NCBI GenBank assembly: GCA_900547415.1
Contig: URGS01000038.1
Span: 1 to 12,267 of the forward strand
DNA: 12,267 bases
Direction of reading: 5' to 3'
Source: an uncultured Phascolarctobacterium sp.
GTDB taxonomy: Bacteria; Bacillota; Negativicutes; Acidaminococcales; Acidaminococcaceae
This document shows, piece after piece, positions 1 to 4,790 of this stretch. How positions within the stretch are numbered: position 1 is the first letter of the stretch; the number at the start of each line of letters is the position of its first letter. The position numbers were made by a program, and so were the translations under genes. The notes under the pieces were generated by a model, which saw only the letters and a program-made list of their open reading frames with translations, ran no database searches and was not told the origin of the DNA.

Positions 1-14
1 CTTAAGCTTTTTTG

Positions 15-39
15 AACCCCGCGTCTAACGCGGGGTTTT
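15..39 (+). terminator. Intrinsic terminator of a gene left of the window
   Basis: A nine-base-pair hairpin (AACCCCGCG at 15-23, loop 24-28, CGCGGGGTT at 29-37) runs into a short T tract at 36-39. The T tract is on the plus strand only, so it probably ends a rightward transcript whose gene lies before base 1. The converging minus-strand terminator at 51-74 makes this a tail-to-tail junction. Confidence 0.75.
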
Positions 40-50
40 CTATATACAAT

Positions 51-74
51 AAAAAAACCGCCTACCCGGCGGCC
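51..74 (-). terminator. Intrinsic terminator, minus strand
   Basis: The stem CCGCC (58-62) / GGCGG (68-72) is followed on the minus strand by seven T residues (complement of 57-51). It closes whatever is transcribed leftward from the riboswitch promoter at 465-493. It may also work weakly in the other direction because of the T run at 75-79. No minus-strand coding gene ends just before it, which is why the upstream transcript is puzzling. Confidence 0.7.
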
Positions 75-236
75 TTTTTACTCAAACTACCAGCTGCACC
101 CCTGCAGCAAGCTTGAAAAAGAGAGAGGAGAAGGAGAATTATTTAAATTGAATGAGAACAGCAATATTATTGCAGCAAATTGTCCTTTTTGCTTTGTTCT
201 TATTTAGGAAATCAATATTTCGACCCACATGGCAAC
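51..236 (-). ncRNA. Possible riboswitch-controlled small RNA (read-through region)
   Basis: This is the stretch between the riboswitch terminator (237-266) and the next minus-strand terminator (51-74). On the minus strand I find no ORF with a ribosome binding site; the first ATG after the terminator gives only eight codons. Visible structure is a pyrimidine-rich run, TCTCCTTCTCCTCTCTC (complement of 122-138), which is complementary to Shine-Dalgarno-like sequence. There is also a perfect hairpin GCTGCA-N4-TGCAGC at 93-108, then the terminator hairpin. A B12-responsive regulatory RNA, comparable in principle to the riboswitch-controlled sRNAs of Enterococcus and Listeria eut loci, is one reading. 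The other is a riboswitch that lost its gene. No direct evidence of an RNA product. Confidence 0.25.
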
Positions 237-266
237 AAAAAAACCGTTTCTGCAAGCAGGAACGGT
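237..266 (-). terminator. Riboswitch expression-platform terminator
   Basis: On the minus strand ACCGTT pairs with AACGGT (266-261 with 248-243). After one mismatch, CTGC pairs with GCAG (259-256 with 253-250), and seven T residues (243-237) follow. The 5' arm overlaps a competing pairing: CAGGAA (complement of 329-334) can pair with TTCCTG (complement of 257-262), and ATGTA (complement of 322-326) with TACAT (complement of 269-273). That is the arrangement of a terminator/antiterminator switch. Confidence 0.8.
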
Positions 267-360
267 ATATGTAATGCCAACTAGAAGCTGCCACTCTCAC
301 ATAAACAGCCACTAATCGGTATACATCTTTCCTGTCGCTCGCAGGTCAAGCGTATGCTTA

Positions 361-441
361 TATAGAATTCCTTGCTGGCTTCAGGGGTAAACCTGTTACA
401 GCGGCGGGACCGCATGGCTTTGCACCATTTGGATTTCTATA
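361..441 (-). promoter_or_regulatory. Compact cobalamin-riboswitch-like aptamer
   Basis: On the minus strand, position 413 to 395 reads GCGGTCCCGCCGCTGTAAC, which matches the highly conserved cobalamin riboswitch core (consensus like CGGTCCCGCCACTGTAA). It is preceded by a short hairpin ATGG-TGCAAAG-CCAT, resembling the conserved GGTGAAANTCC arm. It is followed by GAAGCCAGC, resembling the conserved GAAGTCAGG or GAAGCCAGG 3' element. A closing stem of 10 pairs in 11 positions (441-431 with 371-361) brackets the whole element in about 81 nt. The standard family has long peripheral arms, including a GCCACTG...GGGAAGG segment; here that part shrinks to CAGG-TTTACC-CCTG. I infer a compact cobalamin-class variant. 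A related but different ligand cannot be excluded. Confidence 0.75.
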
Positions 442-464
442 CGAAATATTGATTTGTTGAGTTA

Positions 465-493
465 ATTATACTTGTTCTTATTAAGAATGTCAA
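465..493 (-). promoter_or_regulatory. Consensus sigma-70/A promoter of the riboswitch RNA
   Basis: The minus strand has TTGACA (complement of 488-493), a 17-bp spacer and TATAAT (complement of 465-470), an exact match to consensus at ideal spacing. Transcription should begin near 458, about 17 nt before the aptamer closing stem. Such a strong promoter argues that the riboswitch is still made, even though no gene follows it. Confidence 0.9.
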
Positions 494-594
494 CACTTTT
501 ATTAAAAATTTCTCTAAAAATTTTATACGATACTTATTCCTATTAGTCTTTTAATCAGAACTAAATGGATATGCATAACAGTCGATTATACAAT

Positions 595-630
595 AAAAAA
601 GGCACTTCCGTCATTTGCAGAAGTGCCTTT
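595..630 (-). terminator. Terminator of the 19-aa peptide operon
   Basis: GGCACTTC (601-608) pairs with GAAGTGCC (620-627), extended by three A-T pairs on the outside. On the minus strand the stem runs into TTTTTT (complement of 600-595). It lies about 80 nt after the stop codon of the last small peptide ORF and has no other minus-strand gene to serve. Confidence 0.85.
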
Positions 631-711
631 AAATATTTGCCTTTATTTCCATTATAACCTCTTTTTATCACTAGCTGTTAACAGCATAAATACGCCATTT
701 CAAAGGAGAAT

Positions 712-771
712 TTAGTGAAGAAGATAAAAATGAGTATTGCAAAGGGCTTCGAAAAATTTATCCCAGGTCAT
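712..771 (-). CDS. 19-aa peptide, tandem copy 1 (promoter-distal)
   Basis: This small ORF encodes MTWDKFFEALCNTHFYLLH and stops with TAA. An AGGAAG ribosome binding site lies 8 nt before the ATG. The protein is identical to the copy at 824-883, yet the DNA differs at six codons (Thr2, Phe6, Glu8, Ala9, Leu10, Leu18). All six are third-base synonymous changes, which is what translated sequence under purifying selection looks like. The peptide has no signal sequence. It is slightly acidic, with aromatic and aliphatic residues (Trp3, Phe6, Phe7, Leu10, Phe15, Leu17, Leu18) spaced so that an amphipathic helix is possible. It is last of three in one transcription unit, followed by the terminator at 595-630. 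I do not recognise the family; a peptide signal, a small toxin or a regulator of a membrane partner are all open. Confidence 0.8.
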   Translation of the reverse strand: MTWDKFFEALCNTHFYLLH

Positions 772-798
772 GATGCGTACTTCCTTTCTGTTGGATTA

Positions 799-822
799 AT
801 GAACTCTTATTATGCCGTTCAT
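799..822 (-). other. Intercistronic hairpin between peptide copies 2 and 1
   Basis: ATGAAC (799-804) can pair with GTTCAT (817-822) around a 12-nt loop, just after the TAA of copy 2 and before the binding site of copy 1. It has no T tract, so it is not a terminator; it could affect processing or translation of the last ORF. The equivalent gap between copies 3 and 2 does not conserve this pairing. Confidence 0.35.
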
Positions 823-823
823 C

Positions 824-883
824 TTAGTGGAGAAGATAAAAATGAGTATTGCAGAGTGCCTCGAAGAATTTATCCCAAGTCAT
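824..883 (-). CDS. 19-aa peptide, tandem copy 2 (middle)
   Basis: This ORF encodes MTWDKFFEALCNTHFYLLH, the same 19 residues as the copy at 712-771. It has an AGGAAG binding site at the same 8-nt spacing and a TAA stop. Its start lies 112 bp upstream of copy 1's start and 115 bp downstream of copy 3's, so the array has a regular repeat unit of gene plus spacer. The spacers themselves are much less alike than the coding parts. A single cysteine at position 11 is shared with copy 1 and replaced by Phe in copy 3, so a disulfide or metal role is not conserved. Function unknown; the evidence is conservation, binding site and operon context, not homology to a known protein. Confidence 0.8.
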   Translation of the reverse strand: MTWDKFFEALCNTHFYLLH

Positions 884-938
884 AATGAATACTTCCTTTC
901 CTTATAATTTTATGCCTGCTCTAATCAGACTAATGTTC

Positions 939-998
939 TTAGTGAAACAAGTAAATATTGGTATTGAATAAAGATTTGAAAAATTTATCCCAATCCAT
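939..998 (-). CDS. 19-aa peptide, tandem copy 3 (promoter-proximal, divergent)
   Basis: This ORF encodes MDWDKFFKSLFNTNIYLFH, the same length as the two downstream copies and 12 of 19 residues identical to them. Shared positions give the pattern M-x-W-D-K-F-F-x-x-L-x-N-T-x-x-Y-L-x-H, with a C-terminal His before TAA in all three. Most substitutions are conservative (Ala to Ser, Leu to Phe, Phe to Ile); Glu8 to Lys reverses a charge. It has the best binding site of the three, GGAGG 7 nt before ATG. It is the first gene after the promoter at 1046-1074, behind a leader of about 40 nt. The divergence suggests an older duplication for this copy and a later one for the identical pair. No known family recognised. 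Confidence 0.8.
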   Translation of the reverse strand: MDWDKFFKSLFNTNIYLFH

Positions 999-1045
999 CG
1001 TCCTTCCTCCCTTGAAAATTTTACATAAATTTAACCTATGGCTAG

Positions 1046-1074
1046 ATTATAGCACCGTATGACGTTTTTGTCCA
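1046..1074 (-). promoter_or_regulatory. Promoter of the 19-aa peptide operon
   Basis: The minus strand has TGGACA (complement of 1069-1074), a 17-bp spacer and TATAAT (complement of 1046-1051). Transcription should start near 1039 and continue through the three peptide ORFs to the terminator at 595-630, giving an RNA of roughly 445 nt. The -35 hexamer is embedded in the perfect inverted repeat at 1064-1088. Confidence 0.85.
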
Positions 1075-1088
1075 CTATGGACAAAAAC
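1064..1088. promoter_or_regulatory. Perfect 25-bp dyad overlapping the -35 (operator)
   Basis: Two 11-base arms, GTTTTTGTCCA (1064-1074) and TGGACAAAAAC (1078-1088), are exact reverse complements around CTA. A repressor bound here would cover the -35 and block RNA polymerase. The sequence does not match the Rex, Fur/PerR, CcpA, CtsR or NrdR consensus motifs I know, so the regulator is unidentified and is not encoded in this window. Confidence 0.7.
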
Positions 1089-1276
1089 AGTCCCGATGCT
1101 GGTATTAGACTGAAAACTCCCTATTTTACTGGGTTTTTAGCAATTAAAGCTATTCCCCTCTAAAATATTTGCAAAAAAATTTTATAAATTTTTCTTCTTT
1201 AATTTTATGAGAAATTTCCAGCAAGCTTGTTCACAGCTAACTTCTAGCAAAAATACAAGGGCTGACCTTAACGGGT
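1089..1276. other. AT-rich intergenic region without a visible gene
   Basis: I find no ORF with a ribosome binding site on either strand. A hairpin CCC/GGG flanked by AAAA and TTTT lies at about 1114-1138, and a five-base inverted repeat CAGTC/GACTG at 1088-1112. The stretch 1160-1215 is nearly pure A/T and could act as an UP-like or bent segment upstream of the peptide promoter, but nothing definite can be claimed. Confidence 0.4.
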
Positions 1277-1315
1277 AATAAAATAGCAGTGCCCTTCATT
1301 ACTGAACAGCACCGC
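1277..1315 (-). terminator. Terminator after the AbrB-family remnant
   Basis: On the minus strand GCGGTGC (1315-1309) pairs with GCACTGC (1292-1286), and an inner TTCA/TGAA stem caps the loop. A T-rich run (TATTTTATTA, 1285-1276) follows. It sits at the end of the AbrB-like reading frame, as expected for the original gene's terminator. Confidence 0.7.
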
Positions 1316-1680
1316 TAACTTAATTTTTTCAGACAGCTTTTTCTCTCTCGAACCACCATTTCAAAAGCGGTGGTATTAGTAAATTGATTGCAAATATACG
1401 TACCAGCCGATACGTAAGTATGATAGAAACGTCCTCTCCCATACTCATTCCTGCCAATGACATTTCTGCGATACCTCCAGGTGCCATAGCCAGCAGCAGT
1501 TAGACCAGCATCTCGCCACAACTTGGGCCAGCTTAAGGAAGGTCTGTGGATAATAGCTTTTGCCCCAATAGCAGAAAGCACCCCTCCAAGCAGGAAAGGA
1601 ATAGGTATATGTATTTTAGCCAAAAGGCTGCCAACACATAGTGCTGCAGCAAAAAGTAATGCTCTGTCCAGCATTTGCAA
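1315..1680 (-). pseudogene. AbrB-family membrane protein, internal deletion and frameshift
   Basis: The N-terminal part (start ATG at 1674, or TTG at 1680) reads as the first membrane segments of an AbrB-type protein: LLFAAALCVGSLLAKIHIPIP and a following ...WRDAGLTAAGYG. Just after this the frame stops making sense. From base 1487 the next frame gives MAPGGIAEMSLAGMSMGEDV and then a hydrophobic tail ending at a TGA at 1329-1331. The PGG-x-AEM motif and the RIFAINLLIPPLL tail are typical of the end of an AbrB repeat unit. An intact unit has several tens of residues between the GYG-like and PGG motifs, so a non-multiple-of-three deletion near 1487-1490 has joined the two ends. The family consists of integral membrane proteins often annotated as regulators or transporters. 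The remnant is unlikely to be functional. Confidence 0.75.
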
Positions 1681-1700
1681 TCACATCCATTTATATATGC

Positions 1701-1752
1701 TATAAATACAAAGCAGCGCCTCTAACGAAATAAATCATTAGCAGACGCTGCT
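1701..1752 (-). terminator. Terminator after engB
   Basis: AGCAGCG (1712-1718) pairs with CGCTGCT (1746-1752). The stem continues inward with one bulge through TAA/TTA, and the minus strand then reads TTTGTATTTATA. It ends the tig-to-engB cluster 18 nt after the engB stop. Confidence 0.75.
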
Positions 1753-1769
1753 CTAGCTTTAACAGGCGG

Positions 1770-2411
1770 CTATTGGCCGTTTTCCTCCAGTGCCTGCATA
1801 ATACGACTAATCAGCTCACCGCGATTGGTATGCTGAGAAGATGTATAGGTAATAATTTCATGTTCCTTCAGGCCTAGTTCACGTTTAAACATAGCCTTTT
1901 GTGACATAGCCGCATTTTTTGACAGCTTATCAGACTTTGTCAAAACAATCATAACTCTAAGGCCACAGTTCTTTAGCCAGCGGAAGCATTCCAAATCGCT
2001 TTCCATAGGCTTATGGCGAATATCAATCAGCTGACAAACAATAGCAAGGTTCTCGCTGCCAGACAGATATTTACTGATAAAGCCTGACCACAGCTCCTTA
2101 TTATTGTGGTTGGTCTTAGCAAAGCCGTAACCAGGAAGGTCTACCAAATAAAAGGAAGCTCTTTCCTCAACTTCATCTATAGTACGCTTAGCCTCCAGCT
2201 CATAGTAGTTAATAGTCTGGGTTTTACCAGGAGTGGAGCTGACACGTGCCAAGCCATTGCGACGGCAAAGGGAATTGATTAAAGAGGATTTGCCAACATT
2301 ACTGCGACCAATGAAGGCTGCCTCTATCAGCTTTTCCTGAGGATATTGGTCTGCACGTACAGCAGATGCAACATATTTGGCACGAATAATATCCCAATTC
2401 TCCTTACTCAT
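1770..2411 (-). CDS. engB: Ribosome biogenesis GTPase EngB (YihA/YsxC)
   Basis: EngB is a cytosolic TRAFAC-class GTPase needed for assembly of the large ribosomal subunit. The 213-residue protein shows the expected GTPase motifs in order: G1 GRSNVGKS (35-42), the switch I segment around TPGKTQTIN (60-68), G3 DLPG (91-94), G4 TKSD (158-161) and G5 TSS (190-192). Length is normal for the family, with a slightly long insertion (EAKRTIDEVEER, 73-84) before the G3 strand. The start ATG overlaps the end of lon by 8 nt (ATGAGTAA), so translation is probably coupled. Lon followed by EngB is a common Firmicutes arrangement. It is the last gene of the cluster and is followed by a terminator. No truncation seen. 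Confidence 0.96.
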   Translation of the reverse strand: MSKENWDIIRAKYVASAVRADQYPQEKLIEAAFIGRSNVGKSSLINSLCRRNGLARVSSTPGKTQTINYYELEAKRTIDEVEERASFYLVDLPGYGFAKTNHNNKELWSGFISKYLSGSENLAIVCQLIDIRHKPMESDLECFRWLKNCGLRVMIVLTKSDKLSKNAAMSQKAMFKRELGLKEHEIITYTSSQHTNRGELISRIMQALEENGQ

Positions 2412-4728
2412 CCTTAGCCTCCAATGCTAACTCCAAAACCTCGTCTACATGACGTACAGGATGGAAAGTCATTTCCTCTCGTACATTCTCCGGCAGCTCC
2501 TCTAAATCCTGCATATTACGACGAGGCAGGATAATAGTTTTTACGCCATAGCGATAGGCTGCCAGCATTTTCTCCTTAATGCCACCAACAGGCAGTACAC
2601 GTCCGGAAAGAGTAATTTCGCCAGTCATTGCCAGCTTTTCCTTTACTTTGCGGCCGCTTAATGCAGAAACCATTGCAGTTATCATAGTAACACCTGCAGA
2701 AGGACCATCCTTAGGTATAGCGCCCTCAGGCAGATGGATATGCATATCAAGCTTTTCGGCAAAATCCTCAGGCACACCAAGCTCCTTGGCGCGACTACGA
2801 ATAAAGGTAAAGCCTGCCTGAGCAGATTCCTTCATAACGTCGCCAAGCTGACCTGTCAAGGTAAGCTGTCCCTTGCCCTTGTAGGTAAGAACCTCTACCT
2901 TAAGCAGCTCACCACCAACGCTTGTCCAAGCCAAGCCGTTGCAGGATCCGACAGCAGCGTCAATGTTAACATCTTCCTCCAGGAACAGAATCGGACCTAA
3001 ATATTTCTCCAGATTCTTCTCTGTTACTTGAGCGGACTTGCTTTCACCCTTAACAATCTTGTAGGCAATTTTGCGGCATACAGTACCAATTTTACGTTCC
3101 AAATTACGGACGCCGGCTTCTCTTGTATAGTCACGGATAATACGTCTTACAGCGTTTTCACTGAAGGAGACCTTGTATTTTTCCAGACCATTTTGTTTCT
3201 TTTCCTTCGGAATAAGATGAAGCTTGGAAATTTGCAGCTTTTCTTCCTCAGTATAGCTGCTAAGCTGAATAACTTCCATTCTGTCCAGCAAAGCAGGAGG
3301 AATAGTTTCAGTAGTATTAGCAGTTACAATCCAGAAAACATGGGATAAATCAAAGGGAAATTCAATGAAGTGGTCACTGAAAGCATGATTTTGCTCTGGG
3401 TCAAGAGCTTCCAGCAATGCAGAAGCAGGATCTCCACGGAAGTCAGAAGCCAGCTTATCAATCTCGTCCAGCAAAAATACAGGGTTCATGCAGCCACAAG
3501 TCTGCATACCGTGAATAATGCGGCCTGGAATAGCTCCCACATAGGTGCGGCGATGACCACGAATTTCAGCTTCATCACGTACACCGCCCAAAGAAACACG
3601 AGTAAATTGTCTATTAATGGAACGAGCTACACTTTGCGCCAGACTTGTCTTGCCAACACCGGGAGGTCCTACAAGACACAGGATTGGACCCTTAGTAGTC
3701 TGAGCAAGGCTGCGCACCGCCAAATACTCAAGAATGCGTTCCTTGACTTTTTTCAATCCGTAGTGGTCATGATCCAAAATCTTTTGCGCTTTAGTCAGAT
3801 CATAATTATCATCGGTAAACTTGCCCCAGGGAAGAGTAATCAGTGCCTCCACATAGCTGCGTACCACTGCCCCCTCAGGAGCCATAGGCTGCATCTTCAG
3901 CAGACGATCAAGCTCCTTATGAAGCTTAGCCCTAACATCATCCGGAAGCTCTAAAGCAGCTATCTTTTCTCTATAAGCAGCAACCTCGGACTGAAGGTCC
4001 TCGCTTTCGCCAAGTTCTTTAGAAATAGCCTTTATTTGTTCACGGAGATAGTATTCCTTTTGATTTTGCTCAATCTGCTCCTGAACCTGTTGGGAAATGT
4101 TCTTGGCCAGGCCAGAAATTTCTACTTCACGACACAGCAGCTCATAAAGAGTACGCAGGCGTTCCTTAGGATTAGCCATCTCCAGCAGGCTTTCCTTCTC
4201 AGCTATAGGAAGTGACAAAAAGCCTACCATAGAGTCAGCTAAGCGTCCAATATCGCGCTGCTCCTTAAAGCCAGCCAAAGCATCTGGATTGACCTTTTTA
4301 TTTTGAACCATCCATTGCTCAAAGGACTCCAGCAGCAATCTACGCAAGGCCTCTGTTTCGGAGTCAGCCTCACAAGCATCGTCAATGATGGTGCCCTGTC
4401 CTACAAAGAAGCATTTAGGTTCAGTATTATTAGTCACCATAGTAATCTGTACGCGCTCCAGACCTTCTACAAGAACACGCAGCGCACCATTGGGCATCTT
4501 GGTCTCTTGTCTGATTTTTGCCAGAACACCAAAGGGATACAAATCCTCTACAGTAACATCAGTGATCTCCGGATCCTTCTGCGTTACCAATATAATCAAT
4601 TTATCCTCAGCTGCTTCCAAAGCATTGAGAGATTTTTCTCGACCAATATCCAGATTGGAAATCATTCCAGGGAATACCATCATGCCGCGCAATGCCAGCA
4701 AGGGCTTTGTAATGATATTTTCAGACAT
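2404..4728 (-). CDS. lon: ATP-dependent protease Lon (LonA)
   Basis: Lon is a cytosolic homohexameric AAA+ serine protease that degrades misfolded proteins and selected regulators. With the ATG at 4728 (AAGGAGG six bases upstream, better placed than the TTG one codon earlier) the protein has 774 residues, normal for LonA. Seen in order: an N-terminal substrate-binding domain (from about residue 6 to 200), a coiled-coil-like stretch (about 215-280), AAA+ Walker A GPPGVGKT (354-361) and Walker B FLLDEID (418-424). The C-terminal protease domain has the catalytic Ser677 in PKDGPSAG and Lys720 in GGIKEK. It lies 62 nt after clpX, across a hairpin that may attenuate transcription, and overlaps engB by 8 nt. 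I see no heat-shock operator (CtsR or CIRCE type) before it. Confidence 0.97.
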   Translation of the reverse strand: MSENIITKPLLALRGMMVFPGMISNLDIGREKSLNALEAAEDKLIILVTQKDPEITDVTVEDLYPFGVLAKIRQETKMPNGALRVLVEGLERVQITMVTNNTEPKCFFVGQGTIIDDACEADSETEALRRLLLESFEQWMVQNKKVNPDALAGFKEQRDIGRLADSMVGFLSLPIAEKESLLEMANPKERLRTLYELLCREVEISGLAKNISQQVQEQIEQNQKEYYLREQIKAISKELGESEDLQSEVAAYREKIAALELPDDVRAKLHKELDRLLKMQPMAPEGAVVRSYVEALITLPWGKFTDDNYDLTKAQKILDHDHYGLKKVKERILEYLAVRSLAQTTKGPILCLVGPPGVGKTSLAQSVARSINRQFTRVSLGGVRDEAEIRGHRRTYVGAIPGRIIHGMQTCGCMNPVFLLDEIDKLASDFRGDPASALLEALDPEQNHAFSDHFIEFPFDLSHVFWIVTANTTETIPPALLDRMEVIQLSSYTEEEKLQISKLHLIPKEKKQNGLEKYKVSFSENAVRRIIRDYTREAGVRNLERKIGTVCRKIAYKIVKGESKSAQVTEKNLEKYLGPILFLEEDVNIDAAVGSCNGLAWTSVGGELLKVEVLTYKGKGQLTLTGQLGDVMKESAQAGFTFIRSRAKELGVPEDFAEKLDMHIHLPEGAIPKDGPSAGVTMITAMVSALSGRKVKEKLAMTGEITLSGRVLPVGGIKEKMLAAYRYGVKTIILPRRNMQDLEELPENVREEMTFHPVRHVDEVLELALEAKDE

Positions 4729-4750
4729 CAATTGCCTCCTTCAATCTAAA

Positions 4751-4785
4751 TATAAAATAAGGGAGAAGGCATTCCCTTCCCCCTT
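4751..4785 (-). terminator. Attenuator-like hairpin between clpX and lon
   Basis: On the minus strand AAGGGGGAAGG (4785-4775) pairs with CCTTCTCCCTT (4769-4759), with one G-U pair and a five-base loop. ATTTTATATTT follows. The G-U means the hairpin is complete only in the minus-strand RNA. The T tract is interrupted, so partial termination, lowering lon and engB relative to clpX, is likelier than a full stop. I found no convincing promoter for lon between the hairpin and its start. Confidence 0.6.
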
Positions 4786-4790
4786 AAAAC

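Noticed and set aside
152..274. Plus-strand 40-codon ORF with a hydrophobic N-terminus, after a purine-rich GGAGAAGGAG
   Set aside because: The GGAG is 15 nt from the ATG, too far; no plus-strand promoter fits; and the ORF runs through the minus-strand riboswitch terminator. A small toxin-like membrane peptide with an antisense riboswitch RNA is imaginable but unsupported.
631..660. Minus-strand ATG with AGAGG five bases upstream, after the third peptide ORF
   Set aside because: It encodes only seven residues (MEIKANI) unrelated to the 19-aa peptide pattern and stops at the terminator. Not enough to call a gene or a fourth copy.
712..998. Interpretation of the 112-115 bp repeats as a CRISPR array or tandem structural RNA
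   Set aside because: There are only three units, repeats of about 60 bp with gradual divergence, spacers not of uniform size, and differences between copies 1 and 2 confined to synonymous third positions. Coding explains this; CRISPR does not.
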